A stretch of 64,000 bases of DNA from Bradyrhizobium sp. CCGB01 (GTDB lineage: Bacteria > Pseudomonadota > Alphaproteobacteria > Rhizobiales > Xanthobacteraceae), in the NCBI RefSeq assembly GCF_024199795.1, contig NZ_JANADK010000001.1, forward strand, positions 434,001 to 498,000, read 5' to 3'. The translations under genes and the position numbers were made by a program. The notes beneath the pieces are model-generated. The model saw nothing but the letters and a program-made list of their open reading frames with translations. It had not been told where the DNA came from and did not search any database. Every line of letters begins with the position of its first letter. Position 1 is the stretch's first letter. This document shows positions 9,350 to 17,102 of this stretch, one piece after another.

Positions 9350-9990
9350 TCGCTCAGCAGCGGGCGGAACGACGGGCGGGATTTCACCCGCGCGTACCAC
9401 GCCTTTGCTGCGTCGTCCTCGCTCCATGGCACGTCGCCCAGATAGTCGATCGCCGAGAGATGCGCTGCGGCGGCGAGATCCGCGTAAGTGAGCCGGTCGC
9501 CGGCGAGGAAGTTACGCGTCTGCGCCAGCCAGCCGATATAGGCCAGATGATAGCGCACGTTTGCCTTGGCGGCTCGCATCACGTCGGCCGAGGGCGCACC
9601 GCCGCCGTTCTCCTCGCTCATGAAGCGCTTGTAGATGCGTTCGGTGACGAGAGGATGCGAGACCTCCTCGAAGAACTTTTCGTTGAACCAGGCCATCAGC
9701 CGGCGGACCTCGACGCGCTCGGCGACCGTCTCCGGCATCAGGCGCTTCGGTCCCATCTCGGCGCCATAGGCCTCGTCGACATATTCGGCGATGATGGCCC
9801 CGCCCGGTATGGGCGGCTGCTCGTCGTCCACCAGGACAGGCGTGGTGCCGGCCGCATTGAGCAGCAGAAACGCCTCGCGCCGCTCCCAGCTGCGCTCCTC
9901 GACCAGCTTCAGGTCGAGCCCGTATTCGCCCGCGATCAGACGAATGAAGCGCGAATGCGGGCAGAACGGATGATGAAACAGCGTAAACAT
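9298..9990 (-). CDS. fzlA: GST-fold protein, FzlA-like (FtsZ-binding division factor)
   Basis: A 230-aa glutathione-S-transferase-fold protein: thioredoxin-like N-domain ([17 protein letters not shown]) and helical C-domain ([20 protein letters not shown]). The segment [15 protein letters not shown], then [10 protein letters not shown], and the terminal tail DLDF match what I know of FzlA from Caulobacter, a GST homologue that binds FtsZ filaments and regulates constriction. FzlA proteins lack GST activity, so an enzymatic role is not assumed. It is first in a two-gene unit with queG. The assignment rests on remembered family features; a generic GST is the alternative. Confidence 0.7.
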   Translation of the reverse strand: MFTLFHHPFCPHSRFIRLIAGEYGLDLKLVEERSWERREAFLLLNAAGTTPVLVDDEQPPIPGGAIIAEYVDEAYGAEMGPKRLMPETVAERVEVRRLMAWFNEKFFEEVSHPLVTERIYKRFMSEENGGGAPSADVMRAAKANVRYHLAYIGWLAQTRNFLAGDRLTYADLAAAAHLSAIDYLGDVPWSEDDAAKAWYARVKSRPSFRPLLSEWLAGVPASRTYVDLDF

Positions 9991-10005
9991 GAAGCCTTTG
10001 ACTAT

Positions 10006-10030
10006 TTGATGGTGCTTAAGAATCCATCAA
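10006..10030. promoter_or_regulatory. 7-11-7 inverted repeat between fzlA and uppP
   Basis: TTGATGG and CCATCAA flank an 11-bp AT-rich centre, 16 bp upstream of the fzlA-like start and 130 bp upstream of uppP, in a 169-bp divergent gap. It could be an operator for one or both genes; no regulator is identifiable. Confidence 0.3.
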
Positions 10031-10159
10031 TGTTTGTGCGGCGCCACACTAGTCCTTCAAAACCGCGAGGCAAGAGCGTGATGCCGCATTTTGCGATTGC
10101 GAGAGAAGGGCGAATAGGCGAGAAGAGCCCCGCTTTTCCAGCGGAAATGGACCGTAAAT

Positions 10160-10966
10160 ATGTCAGATGCAATACGGGCAGTGATCCTCGGCATCATCGA
10201 GGGTGTGACCGAGTTCCTTCCCGTGTCCTCGACCGGCCACCTTCTGCTCGCGGAGCGCTTCTTCCATCTCGGCGAAGGCGCGTTCTGGGATTCGTTTACC
10301 GTTCTGATCCAGCTCGGCGCGATCCTCGCGATCGTCGTGCTGTACTTCAAGAAATTGTGGGACGTCGCGATCGGCATGTTCACGGGCGACGCCTATGCGC
10401 GCCGCTTCGTGATCGGCGTGCTGGTGGCGTTCCTCCCCGCCGTGATCGTCGGTCTGATCGCCGGCAAATACATCAAGAGCTTGCTGTTCAATCCGTGGGT
10501 GGTGTGCTTCTCGCTGATCGTCGGCGGCGCCATCCTGTTGTGGGTCGATCGGCTCGATCTCAAGGCGCGCGAGCATGACGCCACCAAATTTCCGCTGATG
10601 ATGTATCTCTATATCGGCATCGCGCAGTGCGTCGCCATGATCCCGGGCGTGTCGCGCTCCGGCGCCAGCATCGTCGCCGCGATGTTTTTGGGCGCCGACA
10701 AGCGTGCGGCGGCGGAGTTCTCGTTCTTCCTCGCCATCCCCACCATGATCGGCGCGTTCGCCTACGACTTCTACAAGAACCGCTCCGAGATGACGATGGA
10801 TCACATGGGCGTCGTCGCGATCGGCTTCGTGGTGTCGTTCATCACCGCGATCATCGTGGTGAAGACGTTCCTGGGGTACGTCACCCGCCACGGGTTTGCG
10901 GTGTTCGCCTGGTGGCGCGTCATCGTCGGCACGCTCGGCCTGATCGCGCTGGCGCTCGGCCGTTAA
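10160..10966 (+). CDS. uppP: Undecaprenyl-diphosphatase UppP (BacA)
   Basis: Integral membrane phosphatase that recycles undecaprenyl diphosphate to the monophosphate carrier for peptidoglycan and surface polysaccharides. The 268-aa protein has the two BacA signatures: EGVTEFLPVSSTGHLLL near residue 15 and PGVSRSGASIVAAMF near residue 160, with catalytic Glu/Ser/Arg in place. About eight hydrophobic segments are visible. The start MSDAIRAVILGIIEG is the usual family start, although the ribosome site before it is weak. It is divergent from fzlA. Loss of such enzymes typically affects bacitracin sensitivity. Confidence 0.96.
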   Translation: MSDAIRAVILGIIEGVTEFLPVSSTGHLLLAERFFHLGEGAFWDSFTVLIQLGAILAIVVLYFKKLWDVAIGMFTGDAYARRFVIGVLVAFLPAVIVGLIAGKYIKSLLFNPWVVCFSLIVGGAILLWVDRLDLKAREHDATKFPLMMYLYIGIAQCVAMIPGVSRSGASIVAAMFLGADKRAAAEFSFFLAIPTMIGAFAYDFYKNRSEMTMDHMGVVAIGFVVSFITAIIVVKTFLGYVTRHGFAVFAWWRVIVGTLGLIALALGR

Positions 10967-11067
10967 CTTTTCGAAAACCAACTGACGCGCCTCAACGCAA
11001 TATAAGCTTTTGATGGGTAGGCAGTTTCCAGAGCAGGGCGGCGCGCGCCCCGCACAGGAGCTGAACC

Positions 11068-12399
11068 ATGACCCTTGTCAGCGGCTGGGGGCGTTTCCCG
11101 GTCGTCGATAGCGATGTGCTGCGTCCGCGCTCGTTCGAGGCGGTGGGTGAGGCTGTCGCCAGGGTGACCGGCTCGGTGGCGCGGGGCAACGGCCGCGCCT
11201 ATGGCGATGCCGCGATCGGCGCCGTCAGGACGATCGGGATGACCGGGTTCGACCGGGTCCGGTCGTTCGATCCCGCGACCGGGCGTCTCCGTCTCGAAGC
11301 CGGCGTGCTGCTGTCTGATCTGATCGACACGTTCGGCCCGCGCGGCTTCCTGCCGTTCGTCGTGCCGGGCACGCGCTTCGTCTCGGTTGGCGGCGCCATC
11401 GCCGCCGACGTGCACGGCAAGAACCATCATTGCGAGGGCGGTTTCGGCCGCTATGTCGACAGCATCTTGCTGCGCACCGGGCAGAGCGAGACCATCGAAG
11501 CCTCGCGCGAGCAGAATTCGGATGCCTTCTTCGCGACCGTCGGCGGCATGGGCCTCACCGGCGTGATCCTGGAAGCGACGATGCGGCTCCGGCCGGTCGA
11601 GACCGGGTGGATTCGCGAGCGGGTGATCTCCGCGTCCGATCTCGATGCCGCCATGCGCGCGCTCGAGGCGAGCGATTCCGCGACCTATTCGGTGGCCTGG
11701 ATCGATTGCGCGGCACGCGGGCGCGATCTCGGCCGCTCGCTGATCTATCTCGGCGAGCACGCCGGCAGAGACGAGCTTGCCGAAGGTGCCGCTGCGTTTC
11801 CCGCCGGCAAGGATCCCGGCCTCGCGGTGCCCGTCGATCTGCCGTCGATGACGCTGAACCGCTACAGCATCCGCGCCTTCAACGAGCTCTACTACCGCAT
11901 GGGCGCGCGGCGCGCCGGCGGCAACCATGTGGTCTCGCTCTATCCGTATTTCTTCCCGCTCGACAGCCTCAGTGGTTGGAATCGCATCTATGGCCGGCGC
12001 GGCTTCCTCCAGCATCAATGCGTGATCCCGGAAGCCGGCGCGCGCGCCGTGCTCGGCGAGATCCTCGACCGCGTTGCCCGGCGCGGCGATGCCTCCTTCC
12101 TCGCGGTGCTCAAAAAGCTCGGCCAGGGCGACGGCATCCTGTCGTTCCCGCTGCCCGGCTACACGCTGGCGCTGGATTTCCCGGTGAAGGGCGACATCCT
12201 GAATTTCCTCGACGAGATCGACCGCCTGGTCGTCGCCGCCGGCGGCCGGCTTTATCTGGCCAAGGATGCGCGTCAGTCGCGCGCGACGTTCGAGGCCGGC
12301 TATCCCGCTCTGTCGCGCTTCAAGGCGATCCGCAAATCGCTCGATCCCGCCGGGGCCATCCGCTCGAAACTTTCACAACGCCTGTTCGATGAGGTTTAA
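11068..12399 (+). CDS. FAD-linked oxidase, DprE1-like
   Basis: A 443-aa PCMH-type FAD oxidase. The FAD-binding half includes ARGNGRAYGDAAIG, the VVPGTRFVSVGGAIAADVHG segment whose His is the usual flavin-contact region, and FFATVGGMGLTGVILEATM. The C-terminal half ends in YLAKDARQSRATFEAGYP, then SKLSQRL, as in DprE1. In actinobacteria DprE1 oxidises decaprenylphosphoryl-ribose to the 2-keto form, the first half of epimerisation to arabinose. The next gene, three bases downstream, is a DprE2-like reductase, which supports the assignment. The polyprenyl carrier and the final glycan in this organism are unknown. Confidence 0.85.
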   Translation: MTLVSGWGRFPVVDSDVLRPRSFEAVGEAVARVTGSVARGNGRAYGDAAIGAVRTIGMTGFDRVRSFDPATGRLRLEAGVLLSDLIDTFGPRGFLPFVVPGTRFVSVGGAIAADVHGKNHHCEGGFGRYVDSILLRTGQSETIEASREQNSDAFFATVGGMGLTGVILEATMRLRPVETGWIRERVISASDLDAAMRALEASDSATYSVAWIDCAARGRDLGRSLIYLGEHAGRDELAEGAAAFPAGKDPGLAVPVDLPSMTLNRYSIRAFNELYYRMGARRAGGNHVVSLYPYFFPLDSLSGWNRIYGRRGFLQHQCVIPEAGARAVLGEILDRVARRGDASFLAVLKKLGQGDGILSFPLPGYTLALDFPVKGDILNFLDEIDRLVVAAGGRLYLAKDARQSRATFEAGYPALSRFKAIRKSLDPAGAIRSKLSQRLFDEV

Positions 12400-12402
12400 G
12401 CC

Positions 12403-13143
12403 GTGACGTCACGCAAGACCGTTCTGGTGCTCGGTGGCTCCTCCGATATCGGCCGCGCCGCGGCGCGCGCATTCGCCAAGGCGGGGTACGATGTGGGCCT
12501 CGCGGGCCGCGACGTCGCCGCGCTGGAGCCTGACGCCGCCGATCTGCGCGCGCGCTCCAATGTCGAGGTCGGCCTCCACAAATTCGACGTGCTCGATACC
12601 GCGTCGTTCGATAGCTTTGTCAGCGGCCTTCCGGCGTTGCCCGATGTCGTGATCTCGATCGTCGGCTTGCTGGGTGTGCAGCAAAACGCCGAGAGCGACC
12701 TCGCGCATGCCACCACGATCATGCGCTCCAACTACGAAGGCCCGTCGCTGATCCTCGGCCTGTTCGCGGAAAAGTTTTTAGGCCGCGGCACCGGTACGAT
12801 CGTCGGCGTGTCGTCCGTTGCCGGCGATCGCGGCCGCGCTTCGAACTATGTCTACGGCTCGGCCAAGGCCGGCTTCTCCGCGTTCCTGTCCGGCCTGCGC
12901 GCGCGTGCGAGCCGCGGCGGCGTGCACGTCGTCACGGTGAAGCCAGGATTCGTCCGCACCAAAATGACGGAAGGCATGAAGCTGATCGGCCCGCTCACCG
13001 TCGAAGCGCCTGTCGTCGGCGATGCGATCCTTCGGGCCGTCGAGAGCAAGACCGACGTCGTCTATGTCAGCGGCAAGTGGCGCCTCGTGATGCTGATCAT
13101 CAAGACGCTGCCGGAGGCGGTGTTCAAGAAGCTGAAGTTCTAG
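12403..13143 (+). CDS. SDR oxidoreductase, DprE2-like
   Basis: A 246-aa short-chain dehydrogenase with the nucleotide motif LVLGGSSDIGRAAA at the N-terminus and the catalytic SSVAGDRG...YVYGSAKAGF (Ser, Tyr and Lys present). The C-terminus is hydrophobic (LVMLIIKTLPEAVFKKLKF), consistent with membrane association near a lipid-linked substrate. It starts with GTG three bases after the upstream stop, with GAGG inside the end of that gene, so the pair is one operon. By analogy with DprE1-DprE2 it would reduce the 2-keto sugar to polyprenylphosphoryl-arabinose. Confidence 0.85.
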   Translation: MTSRKTVLVLGGSSDIGRAAARAFAKAGYDVGLAGRDVAALEPDAADLRARSNVEVGLHKFDVLDTASFDSFVSGLPALPDVVISIVGLLGVQQNAESDLAHATTIMRSNYEGPSLILGLFAEKFLGRGTGTIVGVSSVAGDRGRASNYVYGSAKAGFSAFLSGLRARASRGGVHVVTVKPGFVRTKMTEGMKLIGPLTVEAPVVGDAILRAVESKTDVVYVSGKWRLVMLIIKTLPEAVFKKLKF

Positions 13144-13163
13144 CCGCAGAGGCGGTCTGCTCC

Positions 13164-13185
13164 CTCTCCCCGCAAGCGGGGCGAG
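13164..13185. repeat. Short GC-rich palindrome at convergent gene ends
   Basis: CCCCGC-AA-GCGGGG with CTCT/CGAG extension lies between the convergent stops at 13143 and 13199. It resembles half of the repeat at 6561. No U-run follows in either direction, so it may act as an RNA 3'-end stabiliser rather than a classical terminator. Confidence 0.5.
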
Positions 13186-13198
13186 GTAAAGAAAGGCC

Positions 13199-14164
13199 TC
13201 ACACGCTCATGCGCTGGAACTGCCCGGCGGAGCGGAAACGCCAGAGATATTGCGGGGCGATCGCCTCCAGCGAATCGGCCGATATGCCGAGGCCTTCGAG
13301 TGTCAGCCCTGCGGCCTTGGCCGCGTCCGACACGACATTGTCGCGCGCGAGCAGCGTGACCTGGTCCGGCGTCAGCTTGAACGCGCCCGGGGCGAATTGC
13401 AGGAAATTAGCCTGGAACCGGGCGAGGCCGAACGGCAGCGGCACCAGCATCCGCTTACGGTCGGTGATCGCGAGAATGGCCTCGATGATCTCGCGCATGG
13501 TCAGCACTTCCGGCCCGCCGAGCTCGTAGGTCGCGCCCGCCTTGGCCTTGCCGTCGACGGCGTCCGCGATCGCGGTGGCGACGTCGCCGACATAGACCGG
13601 CTGCATCCGGGTACTCTCGCCGATCAGCGGCAGCACCGGCGACATCCGCGCCAGCGCGGCGAAGCGGTTGGTGAACTGGTCCTCGGGGCCGAACATCACG
13701 GAGGGGCGGAAGATCGTGGCCGACGGCACGGCGGCCAATACCGCCGCCTCCCCGGCCGCCTTGGCCCTGGCATAGTGCGAGGGCGATTCGGCATCGGCGC
13801 CGATCGCGGAGACATGCACCAGGCGGCTACCTGCCGCCGCGGCCGCCTTGGCCACGGTCTCGGCACCCTTGGCCTGGACGGCGTCAAAGCTCTGCGCGCC
13901 GCCCTCCGCGAGGATGCCGACCAGATTGATCACGACATGCGAATCACGCAGCGCCGCCTCGACCGAGGCCGGATAGCGCAAATTCGACTGCACGATGTGG
14001 ACCTGCCCGACCCGCCCCGATGGCTGGAGGTATCCGGCCAGTTCCGGCCGCCGCACCGCGACCCGGACCCGGTAATCCCGCCGGCACAGCGCGCGGACGA
14101 CATTCCGGCCCAAAAACCCCGATCCGCCGAAAACCGTGACGAGAGTTTCCAGATTCGATGCCAT
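13199..14164 (-). CDS. Complex I NDUFA9-like NAD(P)-binding protein
   Basis: A 321-aa atypical SDR/NmrA-type protein: Rossmann motif VTVFGGSGFLGRNVVRAL at the N-terminus, VINLVGILAEGG, then HVSAIGADAESPSHYARAKA with Tyr and Lys in catalytic positions. This organisation is that of the NDUFA9 39-kDa accessory-subunit family and its bacterial relatives; in bacteria the role is mostly unassigned (quinone synthesis or membrane redox). The ATG at 14164 gives the standard MASNLETLVTVFGG start; 30 upstream in-frame codons are not family-like. It is monocistronic, convergent with the DprE2-like gene and divergent from tRNA-Leu. Confidence 0.85.
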   Translation of the reverse strand: MASNLETLVTVFGGSGFLGRNVVRALCRRDYRVRVAVRRPELAGYLQPSGRVGQVHIVQSNLRYPASVEAALRDSHVVINLVGILAEGGAQSFDAVQAKGAETVAKAAAAAGSRLVHVSAIGADAESPSHYARAKAAGEAAVLAAVPSATIFRPSVMFGPEDQFTNRFAALARMSPVLPLIGESTRMQPVYVGDVATAIADAVDGKAKAGATYELGGPEVLTMREIIEAILAITDRKRMLVPLPFGLARFQANFLQFAPGAFKLTPDQVTLLARDNVVSDAAKAAGLTLEGLGISADSLEAIAPQYLWRFRSAGQFQRMSV

Positions 14165-14313
14165 GGGAGCCAATCCTGCAGGAAGAGTGCGTGTTATCAG
14201 GCTTGTATCGGTCCGGTTTGCGATGCGCAATCCGCATCCCCACGCACCCTCCAAGCATCATTTGACAACCGCGTCACCGAACCGTAGTAACCGCCTCCGT
14301 GCCCAAACGGCAT

Positions 14314-14400
<87 letters not shown>

Positions 14401-14679
14401 TTGATTCTGGAAAATATGTAGATCCAGATAGATAAGCCCTTTCAGGGTGTTGCGCGGCCCCGATGGTGTAATGTTGGGGTGCAACATCGCTGTTGGGGGT
14501 TGTTCGGCCGATGCGCCGGGGTGCGTCTCATTTTTGGATTGTCGTCCGGCGTGGTCCCGCTGACGTTGTCGTGACGCCTGGCGTGTGCGCTCAGGTCGTC
14601 CGGCTCTCTCTCCGCGCCTCGAGGCCCAGCGAGGTCGAGACGCGCAAAGCGCTCGCGGCAGCCTAGGGCGCGGCGGGCA
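14401..14679. other. Non-coding gap after tRNA-Leu, possible island junction
   Basis: 279 bp with no credible gene. Its first 40 bases are AT-rich and there is a small perfect palindrome ATGTTG-GGGTG-CAACAT at 14471-14487. No integrase and no second copy of the tRNA 3' end were found by eye. Confidence 0.4.
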
Positions 14680-15903
14680 ATGTCTCTTTCGACGATCGCG
14701 ATCGACCTTTCACCGCTGAAGAGCAGCCGGCAGTTCGGCCGTCTTTATACCGCTGGTCTGCTTGCCATGTTCGCAGGCGAGCTTGTCGGCACCTCACTGT
14801 TCCTCCAGGTCCATGCGCTGGCCGGTCCGGTGGCGGTCGGACTTGTCGGAGCGCTTCGCTCGGTCGCAATGGTGTCGGGGTTGCTGGTTGGCGGCTATCT
14901 TGCAGATCGCCTCGACAAGCGATTTCTCATAGCCGGAACGGGTGCCTTCGTATCGATTCTGATGCTCGCTCTCGCCATCAATGCATGTGCGGACAAGCCG
15001 TCTTTGGTGGCGCTCTTTTTCATCGCAGCATTCGCGGGCGCCGGCCAGGGACTTTCCGCCCCGGCGGCGATGGCAGCCGCAGCCACGCTCGTGGCTCCGC
15101 ATCAGTTCGCAGCAATTGGCGCTCTCAATACGATCGCTGGTCGGATAGCTGGCGTTCTTTCGCCGATAGCGGCCGGATTCCTGATGGGATCGTTTGGCGA
15201 GACTACAGTGTATGCTGTCGGGTCCGTTGTTGCGCTGTCTGGAGGCGCCCTGTCGCTTTCGCTTTCGAGAATGCAGGTAGTGGGCGTCGTTGGACCGAGC
15301 TACCACGCATCGATGTCGGAGGCCCTGGCGTTCGTCAGAACGTCGCCAATCATCTGCGCCGTGCTAACGATCGATTTTGCGGCGATGCTGTTTGCGACTC
15401 CCTTCTCGCTGATTCCGAATCTTGCCGGCGGTGTGTTTGGAGGTGGACCTGAAACGGCGGGTCTACTGTATTCGGCGCCCGCGACAGGCGCGCTACTTGC
15501 GTCTCTCCTCAGCGGCTGGATCGGTCGGACGACTCGCCCGGGAAGATGGTTGCTCCTGGCGGCGCTGATGTGGCCCGTCGCAATTACTGCTTTCGGCCTC
15601 AGTGCGACAGTGGTCCTGGCAATCGCGTGTCTTGCAATCGCCGGGTTTGCAGATGCGACATCCGAGATAATTCGTACCGCGCTTGTTCAGGCAAATACAC
15701 CCAGCCATCTGCGTGGTCGCGTCAACGGCATATGGCTAACCCAGGCATTGATGGGCCCCGCCTTGGGAAACATCTACACTGCGACGGTTGCGGGTTTCCT
15801 TGGACCGTCGGCGGCAATCGTCATCGGCGGTTTGATGAGTGCGACCGCAACGATTGCATCCGGCCTTGCGTTTCCGGTTCTTCGCAGAACCAAGGCCTCT
15901 TGA
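14680..15903 (+). CDS. MFS exporter, EntS-like (putative siderophore exporter)
   Basis: A 407-aa major facilitator with twelve hydrophobic segments. The loop 2-3 signature GGYLADRLDKRFLI is intact, and the late motif HLRGRVNGIWLTQALMGPALG is characteristic of the EntS/MFS_3 branch that exports enterobactin-type siderophores. Its location beside a PchR-like regulator and a TonB siderophore receptor supports a siderophore role. No siderophore-synthesis gene is visible in the window, so it might instead clear xenosiderophores or degradation products. Codon use is less GC-biased than in neighbouring core genes, suggesting transfer. Confidence 0.75.
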   Translation: MSLSTIAIDLSPLKSSRQFGRLYTAGLLAMFAGELVGTSLFLQVHALAGPVAVGLVGALRSVAMVSGLLVGGYLADRLDKRFLIAGTGAFVSILMLALAINACADKPSLVALFFIAAFAGAGQGLSAPAAMAAAATLVAPHQFAAIGALNTIAGRIAGVLSPIAAGFLMGSFGETTVYAVGSVVALSGGALSLSLSRMQVVGVVGPSYHASMSEALAFVRTSPIICAVLTIDFAAMLFATPFSLIPNLAGGVFGGGPETAGLLYSAPATGALLASLLSGWIGRTTRPGRWLLLAALMWPVAITAFGLSATVVLAIACLAIAGFADATSEIIRTALVQANTPSHLRGRVNGIWLTQALMGPALGNIYTATVAGFLGPSAAIVIGGLMSATATIASGLAFPVLRRTKAS

Positions 15904-15994
15904 GAGTTTGAAGGCTGACCCATCTCACTCGCCGTTGATGGACCATTTTGAAAGCGGACCTCCGCATGGTCCGTGCCGATTGCGAAACGAGCAC

Positions 15995-16960
15995 TTAGGA
16001 CCGGTGGCTCCTAGCTTTGCCGGGCGGATAACCATAGCGCCGCCGAAAGGCCAGCGAGAAATTGGTCGTGTGAGAAAAGCCAGCGAAGTAAGCGGCTTGA
16101 TCGATCGTCATTTCATCTCGTTCGAGCGCGACGCGAGCCGAGTCCATGCGCCGCTCGGCGACATATCCCAATACGGTCTTGTCGAAGGTTCGTCGAAATT
16201 GACGGCTGAGAGTCCGGACGCTCATATCGTGCACTGCGGCCAGTTCAATGAGCCTGACTTCTTCGCCCGGCAGAAGGTTGTCGAGCGACTCCTTCACGCG
16301 CATCATGCGAGCCACATCGATACCGGCGGGAACGCGGAGTTGCAGGCTTTCGAGTTCGGCAAAGGCTTCGGCAAAAAAGCCCAGCGCGGCCGCCTCGCGA
16401 CGGAGCACAGTCAAGGGCCCATTCCAGCAGGAAGCTGCGAATAGTCGAGAAGCCGCAGTCAGCATTTGAGGCGACGCGGCGGCACTTTGGAAGAGACCGG
16501 GCTGGGAGAGAACTTTCTTGATGACGCCTGAGTCATCATATCTCTCAATCGAGCCGGAGTTGATCCATTCTTGATCCAGGAAGACAGAGCAACGTCGCTG
16601 ATTACCCCGCTCTCCCCGATAAAGTCTGGTCGGCGTAGTTTCATCGAGTGAAACGATGCTGAAATGACCGCTGGGTAGCCGCTCCTCGCGTCGACCAAAT
16701 TCTGCTCTATGCCCATCGCCCATGTAGAGAGAAATCATGCAGCGAGGCTGCGACTCCATGCAGATCGTGTAGTCCTCGTGGCTGACATACTCCGCAGCGA
16801 AGGCGACAAGTCCCGGCTGTACGTCGGCGTCAACGAGCCAGCCGTAACCGAGCACATCGTCCACGTCGTCTGCCTTCGACGTTTCGAGCGAGACTTTTCG
16901 ATCAGGCCTCGAAAGAGCCAGAATGTCGCTCACGTAAATCGGCTTCGAAGGGAGTGACAT
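15995..16960 (-). CDS. AraC-family regulator, PchR-like
   Basis: A 321-aa protein with a C-terminal double helix-turn-helix of AraC type (IELAAVHDMSVRTLSRQFRRTF, then MTIDQAAYFAGFSHTTNFSLAFRRRYG). The long N-terminal sensing domain carries CMISLYMGDGHRAEFG and similar strands as in PchR, which binds ferri-siderophore and activates uptake genes. It is transcribed divergently from the receptor gene across 142 bp, the usual layout for a PchR-type activator and its target. The coinducer would be the iron-loaded siderophore taken up by that receptor (inference). Confidence 0.8.
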   Translation of the reverse strand: MSLPSKPIYVSDILALSRPDRKVSLETSKADDVDDVLGYGWLVDADVQPGLVAFAAEYVSHEDYTICMESQPRCMISLYMGDGHRAEFGRREERLPSGHFSIVSLDETTPTRLYRGERGNQRRCSVFLDQEWINSGSIERYDDSGVIKKVLSQPGLFQSAAASPQMLTAASRLFAASCWNGPLTVLRREAAALGFFAEAFAELESLQLRVPAGIDVARMMRVKESLDNLLPGEEVRLIELAAVHDMSVRTLSRQFRRTFDKTVLGYVAERRMDSARVALERDEMTIDQAAYFAGFSHTTNFSLAFRRRYGYPPGKARSHRS

Positions 16961-17102
16961 ATATCTGAAATTGTACAGCTCTGAACGATTTGTCTTTTTA
17001 TCATACGCCTTGGCCGGATCACATATGACTTTGCAGGTATTCTAATGTTCGTACGGATGAACTGACGAGAGAGCCTCGATAGACCCAGACGCAGTTGCAG
17101 GT

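Noticed and set aside
11068..13143. Nodulation-factor arabinosylation genes
   Set aside because: No nod, nol or nod-box sequence is present, so only the lipid-arabinose step is proposed.
13164..13185. Intrinsic terminator at 13.17 kb
   Set aside because: No U-run on either side; listed as a short repeat instead.
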